DNA of 64,000 nt from positions 496,001-560,000 of the forward strand of contig CP145412.1 in the NCBI GenBank assembly GCA_036867785.1, in the 5' to 3' direction. Every line of letters begins with the position of its first letter. Position 1 is the first letter of the stretch. Shown in pieces: positions 29,236-38,882 of this stretch. The position numbers were made by a program, and so were the translations under genes. Under the pieces are notes generated by a model. It was not told the origin of the DNA, ran no database searches, and saw only the letters and a list, made by a program, of their open reading frames with translations. The stretch comes from Plasmodiophora brassicae. Lineage: Eukaryota; Endomyxa: Phytomyxea; Phytomyxea; Plasmodiophorida.

Positions 29236-30132
29236 ATGGGCGTTCTGTCCTGGGTGCTGCTTGTCGGCATGGCGGCGGCGACCGCCGATCCCGTGCGGAT
29301 CGCTGTCCGGTCGTTCAACATTCGCACGGGATGGGCGCCGGACCTGTGGAACGCGTGGCCGTTCCGCGCTACGGCCTGCCTGCAGGCGATCGGTGATCCT
29401 CCCGACGGCGACCTGTCGCCCGACATCGTCGGCCTGCAGGAGGTCCTGTCGTTCCAGTTATCCAGGATCCGGGACGCGTTCCCGTACTACGTGTCCGTCG
29501 GGCATGGTCGCGGCGACGGTGGTACGCGCGGCGAGTACGGCCCGATCCTGTTTGATGCCCGTCGATGGTCGCTGGTCGACAGCGGCATGTTCTGGCTGAG
29601 TGATACGCCCACCGTTCCTGGAAGCAAACCGGCAGGCGCCAGCGGCTGCCCGCGCATCCTAACCTGGGCGCGTCTGCGACACCGCGCTGCCGGCGTCGAC
29701 GTCCTCGCCCTGAACACGCACCTCGACCACGTTTCTTCGCGGGCGCGACTCGACGGTGTGCATCGCATTCTGACGTTCCTTCGCGAATCCAACGTCGACG
29801 CCCTGCCCGTCATTCTGACGGGCGACTTCAACAACGACGTGGAGGATGCGCCGGAGATCACCGCCGTCAAGCAGGCCGGGTTCGTCGACAGCTACCGGGT
29901 CGTACACCCCGACGACGACGACGACGACGCCGGCACGTTCCACGCGTTCACCGGTCGGGCCGCGTCCGCCAAGATCGACTTCGTGTTCGCCACCCGCGGC
30001 CTGGCCGTCGTCGACGCCGGCATCGACCGGCAGAAACGATGCGGGCGGTACCCGTCGGATCACTTCCCGATTAGCGCCACCCTTGAACTGGATCCCCGAC
30101 GGGTATCACCACCACCGCCCACGGCCACCTGA
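29236..30132 (+). CDS. secreted endonuclease/exonuclease/phosphatase-fold hydrolase
   Basis: A 298-residue intronless protein with a signal peptide (MGVLSWVLLVGMAAATA). The metal-dependent hydrolase motifs of the EEP fold appear in order: RSFNIRTGW, GLQEVLSFQ, LNTHLDHVSSRAR, TGDFNND, KIDFVFA and YPSDHFPISA. These supply the catalytic Glu, His, Asp-Asn pair and final Asp-His. Proteins of this layout include extracellular DNases, phosphodiesterases and inositol phosphatases; the substrate cannot be chosen from the sequence. An Asp-rich surface loop (DDDDDDA) near residue 230 is unusual. Confidence 0.85.
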   Translation: MGVLSWVLLVGMAAATADPVRIAVRSFNIRTGWAPDLWNAWPFRATACLQAIGDPPDGDLSPDIVGLQEVLSFQLSRIRDAFPYYVSVGHGRGDGGTRGEYGPILFDARRWSLVDSGMFWLSDTPTVPGSKPAGASGCPRILTWARLRHRAAGVDVLALNTHLDHVSSRARLDGVHRILTFLRESNVDALPVILTGDFNNDVEDAPEITAVKQAGFVDSYRVVHPDDDDDDAGTFHAFTGRAASAKIDFVFATRGLAVVDAGIDRQKRCGRYPSDHFPISATLELDPRRVSPPPPTAT

Positions 30133-30341
30133 CGATGACGGGCAGGGTCAGCGGTGGACCACGACCTACCGACGGTAACCGCTGTCGTCGCGCGGCGGCG
30201 CCGTCCCGTCACGCGTCGTCGTCATAAGACGGTCCCCGTTCAGACGCATACACCGCGTACCCACCATACCCGCCCGTGCAACCTGGGAAGGCGATGATCG
30301 CTTAGTACGATCAATAGCCGTTGGGCTAAGCGTCAGCAACC

Positions 30342-31106
30342 ATGTCGCGGGTCGTCGTGTCGCGCGCGTCGTCGCCGTCGATGGCGTTGAAGAGTCGCCC
30401 GATGTCGAACGTCCGCGGGCGGGTCCATCGTGGGCGTAGCGTGCCCCGAGCGCGGCCGTCGTCGTCGAACGGCCTGACCCGATCGTCGCCGGGATCATCG
30501 CGACCCAAGAGTGCCCCAATCTCAAGTCGTCCAGCTTTCCGCCGCATCCAGCTGTCGTCCGATTCGTCGTCGTCTTTGATTGTGCTCGATAACGGCGTCA
30601 CGCTGCCGCCGCCGATGCGCCTGCGCTTCCGACCCCGCTTGGCGACCATCGTCGAGGAAGAAGACGGCGAGGACGACGACGACGAAGACGACGTCGACGA
30701 TGGTGATGTCGAGGACGTCGACGACGCTGTCCCTGGCACGGTCGAGCACATGCCGGAGGAGGGTCCAGTGGCTTCGTCGACGCCGGACGCGTTGCGTTTC
30801 GTCCTGCAGCGTTGCCCGAAGGGAACCCGCCCTGCCCTGGTCAAGGCGTTAACAAGGGCGTCGCTGGTGCCCGGGTCTGACGACGCCCTTGTCGATCTGC
30901 TGTGGAGTGGGTCGCGCCTCCCGTTGCCATCGTCGGCGTTCGACGGCGCGCCCGACCTGCTGGTGAACCAGTTCCCTGGCCTGCAACGCGTCATGTCCCG
31001 ACGGGATTTCATCCACCATCGCCTTCGCGCTGTACGACATCTGCTGCCGTTCCTCCCCGACGTCGTCTTCCTGCCACAGTACCGTCGGCGTCATTCGTTT
31101 CCCTAA
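30342..31106 (+). CDS. hypothetical protein with acidic stretch
   Basis: A 254-residue frame. The first 70 residues are Ser/Arg/Pro-rich and probably disordered. About 30 residues of almost pure Asp/Glu follow (EDGEDDDDEDDVDD). A compact C-terminal part contains LRFVLQRCPKGTRPALVKAL and later RVMSRRDFIHHRLRAVRHLL. The minus-strand frame covering the same DNA is the mirror of the repeat codons and was rejected. I do not recognise the protein; acidic tracts of this kind are common in nuclear and chaperone proteins. Confidence 0.45.
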   Translation: MSRVVVSRASSPSMALKSRPMSNVRGRVHRGRSVPRARPSSSNGLTRSSPGSSRPKSAPISSRPAFRRIQLSSDSSSSLIVLDNGVTLPPPMRLRFRPRLATIVEEEDGEDDDDEDDVDDGDVEDVDDAVPGTVEHMPEEGPVASSTPDALRFVLQRCPKGTRPALVKALTRASLVPGSDDALVDLLWSGSRLPLPSSAFDGAPDLLVNQFPGLQRVMSRRDFIHHRLRAVRHLLPFLPDVVFLPQYRRRHSFP

Positions 31107-31147
31107 ACGACGGTGCCCTAACGACAGTGAGCAGGCCTAACGCCGCC

Positions 31148-31690
31148 ATGTTCGCCAAAGGGTCCTGGAAGTTGTACCCGGTGCATTCCAGGCGGCGTGC
31201 ATCGGTCATGACCGCGAAATCGTTATCGAAAGCGACCTCTGGTGTCGCAGTCGCCGAACGCAACGACGTCGTCGGCCAGGTGCAGGCCTGGGCCGTCGTC
31301 ACGTCGATCGTCCCGCTACGCGTCTACGTGTACCATGGGGAAGCCATATCGGTGCCGTCGTCGTGGTCGTCGATCCACACTGTCGTCGCCTCCGTCATCT
31401 GCAGCATCGTCACGCCCGACATGCATCGCGACGGTTCGTTCCAGGTCGTGCGCGTCACCGTTAAGATCGGGCGCGATGGCCGCCTGTGGCTGGCTGACGT
31501 GCAGAGCGGCGTCCCCATTCGTGGTCGCCCGGCCGCGCAGGTGGTCACCGATGTTGTCAGGTTCGTCGTCAGCCATCAACGACGACGTCAGCAGGATCGC
31601 AACCCGCTGTTCCATCGGGCCGATACGCCGGCCGACCTGCTCTCCGCCATGCGGCGCTTAACGATTCAGGCGCCCGCTGTCCACTCATAA
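31148..31690 (+). CDS. hypothetical protein
   Basis: A 180-residue intronless frame starting MFAKGSWKLYP. It shows alternating strands (VQAWAVVTSIVPLRVYVYHG, FQVVRVTVKIGRDGRLWLAD) and a C-terminal helix (PADLLSAMRRLTIQ), so it looks like a folded alpha/beta domain. There is no signal peptide. It ends 5 bases before the 3' end of ATP23 on the other strand. No family is recognised. Confidence 0.5.
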   Translation: MFAKGSWKLYPVHSRRRASVMTAKSLSKATSGVAVAERNDVVGQVQAWAVVTSIVPLRVYVYHGEAISVPSSWSSIHTVVASVICSIVTPDMHRDGSFQVVRVTVKIGRDGRLWLADVQSGVPIRGRPAAQVVTDVVRFVVSHQRRRQQDRNPLFHRADTPADLLSAMRRLTIQAPAVHS

Positions 31691-31695
31691 ACGTA

Positions 31696-32313
31696 TCATT
31701 CACTCGTCACGTTTAGCGAAGGGTCGTGCCAGGGTGCTCGATCGCGGTAGCACTTTCTGAACAGGGATCGCACCAGCCTGGCGCCGATTCCCGGGAAGTT
31801 ATTCTGTCGTAATCAGTAACCATTGTCTGGCATGCAAACGGAGTTGCCTGTACACCTCAGCAGCAGCAGCGGCGACTCGATGAACGCAGTGTTTCCTCTG
31901 GGAGTCGTCCTGCACTCGAAGGCATTCCCCCTGTACTCTGACGTCAGCCACCATTGGTTGCCGTGCGCCTTGTGATCCATAACCCAGAAGGCCGCTCGTA
32001 TCTCGCTGCACGCCAGGTCGTCAGGGTTCGACAGGTCCAATCGTGGCTCCTTGACGACTGCATCGTAAACATGAACGAACTCGTGGCAGAGTGCGTCCTC
32101 TAGGGCGGCAACGTCCCTGATGCGATTCCGACACAGCGTGACCCGCCCGGTCCCGCTATCAAACGTCGCCCGTGCGTTGTTATCATCGCTGCAGTCCTGG
32201 CAGACGATCCGCCGTCTGACATCCCCGGGGATGTACCGCGTCATCAACCGGCCGCGCTGCCCCTCGAGGACCGCCTCCAGGAACCTCTCACACGACGCCC
32301 CCTCATCGTTCAT
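31696..32313 (-). CDS. ATP23: ATP23 mitochondrial inner-membrane protease/chaperone
   Basis: Exons 31984-32313, 31856-31930 and 31696-31803 join to 170 residues; introns are 53 and 52 bases. ATP23 processes subunit 6 and helps assemble the F1Fo ATP synthase. The metalloprotease motif CHEFVHVYD is clear, preceded by the paired cysteines of the family (RIVCQDCSD and TLCRNRI). It is followed by ACSEIRAA, WGECLRVQ, HCVHRVA and LFRKCYRDRAPW, which match the family's conserved C-terminal cysteines. The splice joins are needed to reach that C-terminus; unspliced frames lose it. Confidence 0.9.
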
Positions 32314-32422
32314 CACGGGTTGCCCTGTGTGCCTGTGTGACCTCCCACAGTAGCGTGATCCATACCCGTTCGACTGCAAAACGGGTCCAGACATTCTTCC
32401 AGCACAGATATGCGCACTGCCC

Positions 32423-32501
32423 CCCAGTGGGGAACTCCACCGTGGATCGACTGGCCGGCCGCCGTCCTTCAAAAATTCACCATCCGGCCCAGTGGGGAAC
32501 T
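32423..32501. repeat. direct repeat in a divergent promoter
   Basis: The 14-base core cccagtggggaact occurs at 32423-32436 and 32488-32501, each followed by a related CACCGTGGA...GACTGG block. It lies between ATP23 and the oxidoreductase gene and may be a duplicated control element. Confidence 0.6.
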
Positions 32502-32577
32502 ACATACCCCTACTGCACCGTGGAGCGGACCGACTGGGCGGCCCGTTGCGTCATTTGTCATTTGGGTGGTGGGGCCG

Positions 32578-33666
32578 ATGCTGTCGCGTTGGGCGGGTCG
32601 TCATCGGGCAGTGAGCACGCGTGCGGCGGTCGTATCGGGATATGGGCCCGCCGACAAGGTCGTATCGATTGCGAGCGTCGACCTGCCGGATCGCCCGGCG
32701 CCTGATTGCGTCCGGGTGCGCGTCCATGCCGCCTCGATCAACAGCCTCGACGTGCGCATGCGCGACGGCTATGGCCGGGCCTGTTTCGAATCCATGCGAT
32801 CGTCGCCATCGACGTTCGTGACGGGCTTCGACTGCTCGGGGGTTGTTGAGGACGTCGGCGCCCACGTCATGTCGTATCGCCGGGCCGACGCCGTCTTCGG
32901 CGTCTGCTCGCCATTACGTCACAACGGCCGTGGAACGTTCGCCGACCTCGTCGATCTCCCCGTTGAATTCGTGGCGCCGAAACCCGAGCACTTGTCGGAC
33001 GTGGAGGCGGCGGCGATCCCGTTTGCGGCGATGACGGCCGCTAGCGCCATTCATGGCATTGATGCGGACCGAGTCGCCGTGCTGGGCGGGAGCGGCGGCG
33101 TCGGCCTGTTTGCCATCCAAATGCTCAAGCATGCCGGCCGCAGTAATTCCTTCGTTGTGGCGTCGTGCAGCCAGTTCAACAAGGGGTTCTGTGCGAAGGC
33201 GGGCGCAGACAAGGTCATTGATTACGGGTGCGAGGCCTTGGACGACGTCGTTGAGCACGGTTCCCTGGATGCTGTTATTGACGCCAGCGGCCAGTGCTTA
33301 GACCTGCTGTCTGATGAGCGACCCATGAAATGCCTGAAGCCAGGCGGCGTGTACCGAACGCTGTCGTCACCGCTGCTACGATCGTGCGATGAGCATGGCA
33401 ACCCCATCGTCGGTGCAACTTTCGCCACTGCTGATCTTGTTCGGCAGGCGGCACGCGTCTATGCTGAACGGTGCTTAAAGTTCCAATGGTCGTTTTTCAC
33501 GCCGAGGCGATCCATCTGGGACAGTGTCGTCCGGATGACGCAGGACAACGTTCTGCGGCCGCACATTGCGAGCGTGTTCCCGCTGGAGGACATGGCGCGC
33601 GCCCAGGAACATCTCGAAGCACACCATCCGCCGGGCAAAGTTGTAATCGACCTCACCCAATCCTAG
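32578..33666 (+). CDS. zinc-type alcohol dehydrogenase/quinone reductase, RTN4IP1-like
   Basis: A 362-residue intronless medium-chain dehydrogenase/reductase. The start MLSRWAGRHRAVSTR gives an Arg-rich mitochondrial presequence. The GroES-like N-terminal half contains ASINSLDVRMRDGYG, close to the SIN-x-x-D motif of RTN4IP1/quinone reductases, and TGFDCSGVVEDVG. The Rossmann half has VAVLGGSGGVGLFAIQMLK for NAD(P)H and ends VFPLEDMARAQEHLEAHHPP then GKVV. No structural or catalytic zinc cysteines are seen, as in quinone reductases. RTN4IP1 acts in coenzyme Q synthesis; assignment to that exact family is probable, not certain. Confidence 0.8.
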   Translation: MLSRWAGRHRAVSTRAAVVSGYGPADKVVSIASVDLPDRPAPDCVRVRVHAASINSLDVRMRDGYGRACFESMRSSPSTFVTGFDCSGVVEDVGAHVMSYRRADAVFGVCSPLRHNGRGTFADLVDLPVEFVAPKPEHLSDVEAAAIPFAAMTAASAIHGIDADRVAVLGGSGGVGLFAIQMLKHAGRSNSFVVASCSQFNKGFCAKAGADKVIDYGCEALDDVVEHGSLDAVIDASGQCLDLLSDERPMKCLKPGGVYRTLSSPLLRSCDEHGNPIVGATFATADLVRQAARVYAERCLKFQWSFFTPRRSIWDSVVRMTQDNVLRPHIASVFPLEDMARAQEHLEAHHPPGKVVIDLTQS

Positions 33667-33994
33667 AACGTGGCCCAACTGCTACTGTAGTAATTTATAT
33701 CAAATTGTTCCGCGAGCGTTGACCTGCTATTTCATGTCTCGATGGCAGAGCACGCGCCGGCTCGCTGCTGCTGCTGCTGCCATCACATGACTCGTCCCGC
33801 CTCCGGCAATGGCCACAGAGTCGCGGCGCATTAACTGTATACGATGATGGTTGTCACAGGGAGCCCCGTGCTGGGCGCCCCAGGCTCCCACTGTTGTGAC
33901 TGTACGGTCTGCAGTGGCTCGCTCACTGTCAGTCTTCGCCGGGTCATCTTCGCCATCCCCAAGAGAGAGACGATTCGGAGGCGTCGTCAGATCC
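33667..33994. other. intergenic with a CTG run
   Basis: This lies upstream of the SLC44 gene. It contains a short (ctg)n at about 33762-33780. No gene is seen. Confidence 0.45.
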
Positions 33995-36407
33995 ATGGGG
34001 AACTGCCTCGGGTGCTCGTGCGAGGAGAAGGGCGACACTCCGCTGTTCGAGATCAAGAAGAAGCGAGGATGCACGGATGTCCCGTTCCTGTTGCTGTTCA
34101 TTGCGTTCTGGGCCGTCGTCGTCATCATGCTGCAGTCCGCGTCGAGCATGGGCGCCGACCCGAAGCGCCTGATTCGCGGCGTCGACTGGAACGGCAACAT
34201 CTGCGGGGTCAGCCCAGGGTACACTGATACGCCTCTGGTACGCCACGTCCCTGACCACGTGCCGGCACGCTGACTGACCTCGCCGTTAGGCCGCCTGGCC
34301 GATGATCCCCGTGTCGCCGGATCTCGAGAAGGTCAAGGTCTGCGTTGCTGACTGCTCGCAGACGCAGACCGATGCCGTCTTCCGTGGCCCCGTGTACCAG
34401 AAGCTGCACGGGTACTCGTCGCAGAAATGTACGCACAGATGGCCGAAGTACTGCGGAGCTGCACTGACCTGTCCGCGCCCCCATTTTTGTCCAGTCCTGT
34501 ACTACTGCATGCCTGAACTGACCGGCAACTTATCGGCGCTGACCCTGGCGGGGTTCGGCACCGAGGCGCAATCGGCAACCGCCGCGATTGGTGATTTACT
34601 GACGACGGCGAACGTCATCGGGTAACGCCTGCCACTCCCCGAGCGCTGACTGGCACGCCGACTAACGGAAGAATGCAGGATATCCGCGGGAGTCGCTGTG
34701 CTCCTGTCGTTCTTCTATCTGTGGTTCTGCAAGCGCATGGCCGGTGTCCTCATCTGGTCGTCCATCCTGGTCGTGCTGGTCGGCGGGTTCCTCATCGGAT
34801 ACGGGTTCCTTCTGGTATAACAACGCGACCGCGTAACATTCGAAACACTAACGCTTCGTCGTGCACAGCAAGCGAAACAAGCCAATGCTTCTCCGGACGC
34901 ATCATCGGACCCTCAAAAGGCCCAGGTCCTGCAGTACATTTCGTACGCCGTCTTTGCAGTAACGCTGCTCTACCTCATTGTACGGTCTACGGTCCTGGAT
35001 AGCGCGGATTGCATATTCTGAGCATGCGACAGGTCATCATTGCCCTGCGGAAGCGGATCAAGATTGCCGTCGAGGTCGTCAAGGAGGCATCGAAAGCCGT
35101 TGGCGACATGCCTATGATGATCTCGGTACCGTTCACACCGTTCGTCTTCTCACTGGGCTACATCGCGTTCTGGATCTACGGCGCGCTCATGATCTTCTCT
35201 GTTGTCACCGTAACTCCTGTCGAGTACGCCCTTGGAGAACCTGGCTGGATCCGCCCTCTCTCATTCGTATTGCGATAGCTGGAGCACGGTCGACCCATCC
35301 GGGACGATGCAGACCCTACCAGGCGCTCCATCCCAGTTCCAGCAGCGCAGTTGGAACCAGAGCATGCAGAACTTCTTCGCCGCCCACTTCTTCCACCTGC
35401 TCTGGAACGTCCAGTTCTTCATCTACTTCGGATACATGGGTATATACGTAGCTATCGCTCCGACGGCCCTCGCTGACGTTCAGACAGTCATTGCCGGGTG
35501 CGTTGCCAACTGGTACTTCACACCGTACAAGGACAACGGCAAGAAGCCTCGTGGAAGCGGTGAAGGAGAACTGCCGAAGTATGGTGAACGCGTGAACGCG
35601 CACATGACTTTGCAGTATGCTGACAGGTGATGCCTAGGGCGGCCGTGTCCAAGTCGTTCGGTCGCGCGGTGCGATACCACCTGGGAACGATTGCCTTCGG
35701 GTCGCTGCTGATTGCCATCGTCGAGTTCATCCGCGCCGTCATCACGTATATCGAGAAGAAGTCGAAGAAGATGAAGGACAACCCGATCCGCAAGGCAATC
35801 TTCTGCTGCATCCAGTGCTGTCTGAAGGTGAGTGGTACCCGGTGGTCTTGTCGCTCTACCGTCCTGATTCGCAATGTGAAGCTCGTGCAATGCTGCCTGG
35901 ACAAGCTATCCAAGAACGCGTTCATCTACTGTGCCATCTACGGCGACCCGTTCTGTGTGTCGGCGTGGACGAGCTTCGCGATCCTGTGGCGGAACCTGGC
36001 ACGCGTTGCCGCCATCAACATGGTCGGCACCTACATCTCCGTCCTCGGCAAGCTTCTGGTCGCGTTCGGTACGGCTGGCATCGCTGTCCAGGTACGTCTG
36101 GGCATCATCTAGCAATGTATCCCCGGGCTCTAATACGTTGCGATAGATCATGACGAATTTCGACCCCTGGAAATCGACCGTATCGTCGCCGTACCTGACA
36201 GTCTTCGTTGTTATGCTTCTTGGGTACGTTGTTGCCGCCATTTTCATGGTTGTCTACGAGACCGCTATCGACACGATCTTCCTCTGCTTCCTGCTCGACG
36301 AGGAGCAGAACAAGCACGGTCAGATGCTGGCCAGCAAAGGCCTCCTGGAGATCATCAACCGCTACACTACCAAGCCGGAAGAGAAGCATCCTGAAACTGC
36401 CAAGTGA
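33995..36407 (+). CDS. choline-transporter-like protein (SLC44/CTL)
   Basis: Ten exons give 625 residues, the family size: 33995-34207, 34290-34428, 34495-34621, 34679-34814, 34869-34979, 35033-35223, 35279-35578, 35638-35827, 35882-36091 and 36147-36407. Introns are 53-82 bases. The family moves choline and related amines across membranes. Signatures are DWNGNICG after the first membrane helix, an extracellular cysteine-bearing loop, VIIALRKRIKIAVEVVKEAS, NFFAAHFFHLLWNVQFF, FGRAVRYHLGTIAFGSLL, KNAFIYCAIYG and the C-terminal DTIFLCFLLDEEQN. About ten membrane helices are visible. The N-terminus MGNCLGCSC offers a glycine for myristoylation and cysteines for palmitoylation, an uncommon double-lipid start for a multi-pass protein. 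Confidence 0.92.
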
Positions 36408-36505
36408 CCATTCGGCCAGGCCACGACATCCGCCCGTTCTGAATACAGCGCCCACGTTCATTGCATATCGCGTCGTGTAGGTTTATCAACGTTTTAGCAT
36501 AGGGG

Positions 36506-37308
36506 TCATGACGTTGGTCTTCGAATGGACAGCAGCGCCTGCAGGCGCAATCTGGCGGCGCCAACGGTGCCCCCGGACGTCGACGTCCTTCGGAACTCGT
36601 CCAGAGCGCGTCTTGCCGCCTGTTCCATCGGGTAATCGACGCACAAGGTGTCGAATCTATCAGCAAGATGCGATTGGTATTTGGCCAAAGCACAGCCACG
36701 CCGCCCGGACCTAGTTTGAAGTCGTCTGCTAGGCGACAGTATCGACCTGCGAAGAGCACGCGACGTTGGCGACCTGCCTCTGTCGTCGTTGTTACTATCA
36801 TGCTCGTCGTCGTTGCCACCATCGTCGCTGAAGCTGAACGAATTTCGGTGGTGCGACCTGTTGGACGTAGGCGGGGGCGTCAAGGCACTCCGTGCAGATG
36901 TGCCCTGCGAGGGGATGGCTCAGTGGCTGGGTCGCTAGCGGGCACCCGACCCACGTACGTGCAGACGGGCCTGGATTTCGGCCTGCTTCTGGATGGACAG
37001 CTTGGCGCTCGTGTTGAACGTGCGAATCGCCGTCGTGTTCGATCGGCAGTGCGCCCCGATCCGGTCGATACGCGCCGACAACCGTTCCAGGCGTTCATCG
37101 AGGTCAGCAATCAGGTCTCGCATGGCGTCATCCTCCTATACGCGTGGGCATGAACGACGTGTCGCGCCCCGGCCCGACAACGACGACGAATACGGACGCG
37201 CTGCCATCGATCCGCCTTCCGTCGTCGGTACGAACGCAACCAGACCATGACGGCCACCGCTCCGCCGACGACGGCCGTCAGCGCAGACACGACTGCTGCC
37301 CTTCTCAT
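36506..37308 (-). CDS. single-pass membrane coiled-coil protein, unknown
   Basis: Exons 37198-37308, 36959-37135 and 36506-36904 join in frame to 228 residues with introns of 62 and 54 bases. The chain begins with one membrane helix (VVSALTAVVGGAVAVMVWL), then a basic stop-transfer RSYRRRKADRW. A coiled coil follows (LIADLDERLERLSARIDRIG), then a long Ser/Asp-rich disordered region and a helical end. A further 54-base GT...AG segment inside exon 3 would also keep frame if removed, so two forms are possible. No family is recognised. The topology suggests an organelle or plasma-membrane tether. Confidence 0.5.
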
Positions 37309-37740
37309 TATCGGCTCATGGGCCCCGCTGTCACATTGACCGGGCGGCGCCGGAGGGCCCCCAACGGTTACGGCCCCCGTCACCCGCGCACAAAACGCCC
37401 CATTTGCCGAATGTCGGCACGACCTGGGTGGGGGCAGCTGCAACACGCAGCCCCGTCAGGCACTGGCGACTGCAGCCGACTGGTGCCAGTCGGAACGCGT
37501 CACTCGCGGCTCCAGTAACCCTGATCCTGTATCGTACGTTGTATGGCCGACCCCCGGAGTCGCCGTTTTAGGCCAAACTTCTGTAGCCCATAATTGATCC
37601 AAAACTCGTGAAAAATTTACCTTACGGCAGAGTCGTTGCACACTATGCAGTGCCGGCAAGAGAGTGAATGTTGTGCAGACAGACTTAGAGTTCCAACGTT
37701 TCAAAGTCATCGACCTATATTATAGGTCTGTGACAAGCCC
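37309..37740. other. intergenic
   Basis: No convincing gene. A near-palindromic cctatattatagg lies at 37714-37726, just before the left arm of the inverted duplication. Confidence 0.4.
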
Positions 37741-38194
37741 TACCGGGATGCGGCGCGGCGGATCATGCTCCAGCGGGCCGGGCGACTCCGGAATCGGCGG
37801 TAGCGTCGTCGTACGGGAAGCGAGGCCAGCGGTGGGGCCGCGGGCACCAGTGGTCACAGGCTCGGTCTGCGACCATGACTATCGGCACTCGCCGGTGAGG
37901 ATCGCGATCGGTCGGGGCCTGCGCGGTCCTGGAGGGCGGCGATCCTGGCCTGCACGATCCGGCTGCGGGCGACGCGACGACGAGCGGCGGTGACGACGCG
38001 GGCGTCGACGACGGCGGCGGCGGGCGTTGTCGCGGCCGGGCGCGGCGAACTCGGTCGACGATGTACGCGATTCCAGGATGGACTGGAACGTGCGCCTGAG
38101 CGACGGACGCAGCCCAGACCTCGCCGACATCTTCTGAAGGCGGGCCTCGAACTGCGCCTTTGCCTCGGCTTCACGTTGCTGCCGGGAACGCGGG
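37741..38194 (-). repeat. left arm of an inverted duplication
   Basis: This 454-base arm is the reverse complement of 38317-38710 with only a few substitutions, one 5-base indel and one extra block of about 55 GC-rich bases. On the minus strand it re-encodes part of the neighbouring gene (KMSARSGLRPSLRRTF), but its frame departs from the right arm after the extra block. Confidence 0.9.
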
Positions 38195-38197
38195 GAA

Positions 38198-38880
38198 GTG
38201 TGGGTCTACACCCACGAGCGCGCCGTGGTCGTCGAAGCGTTCGAGCGCGCCGGCTGCCGGGTCATGATTGACCGGAAGCCGGACGACGCCGACCTGGTCG
38301 ACTGGGCTGCCAGGAACCCGCGTTCCCGGCAGCAACGTGAAGCCGAGGCAAAGGCGCAGTTCGAGGCCCGCCTTCAGAAGATGTCGGCGAGGTCTGGGCT
38401 GCGTCCGTCGCTCAGGCGCACGTTCCAGTCCATCCTGGAATCGCGTACATCGTCGACCGAGTTCGCCGCGCCCGGCCGCGACAACACCAGCAGCCGGATC
38501 GTGCAGGCCAGGATCGCCGCCCTCCAGGACCGCGCAGGCCCCGACCGATCGCGATCCTCACCGGCGAGTGCCGATCGTCATGGTCGCAGACCGAGCCTGA
38601 CTGGTGCCCGCGGCCCCACCGCTGGCCTCGCTTCCCGTACGACGACGCTACCGCCCATTCCGGAGTCGCCCGGCCCGCTGGAGCATGATCCGCCGCGCCG
38701 CATCCCGGTACCGCCGTCACAGCCGTCGCCGAGCCGCCTATCCGCCGACGCTCAGCCCGAGGGCGCAGAGCCGTCGCCACGACGTCGTCCGTCACCACCC
38801 GTCGAGGCCGCCGCCGACGAGTCGGTCGCGACTCGCGCGTTGCAGGTCCGCGGCATCGGGGCGACTCCGTGGCGCGGTGA
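38198..38880 (+). CDS. hypothetical gene spanning the repeat spacer and right arm (5' part unclear)
   Basis: An open frame covers the spacer and right arm. The first part looks genuinely coding (VVVEAFERAGCRVMIDRKPD, then REAEAKAQFEARLQKM) and the second is Ser/Pro/Arg-rich. The frame has no ATG at its opening; the first internal ATG is at 38264. No stop occurs before the next gene begins, so both ends are uncertain and exons may be missing. The left arm may have displaced the true 5' end. No family is recognised. Confidence 0.35.
38317..38710 (+). repeat. right arm of the inverted duplication
   Basis: The partner of 37741-38194, separated from it by 122 bases. The right arm keeps an open frame continuous with the spacer, so it is probably the original and the left arm the copy. 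A transcript through both arms would form a long hairpin. Confidence 0.9.
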
Positions 38881-38882
38881 CG

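Noticed and set aside
30326-31012. Minus-strand frame of 228 residues with a serine run
   Set aside because: The serine run is the antisense of the Asp/Glu tract. The plus frame has more natural composition, though neither is proven.
32366-32390. tRNA-like gttcgactgcaaaacggg
   Set aside because: No matching arms; it lies in the divergent promoter of ATP23 and the oxidoreductase.
35593-35631. A very short intron in the SLC44 gene
   Set aside because: The 59-base intron 35579-35637 fits the length range and gives the better match at the FGRAVRYHLG block.
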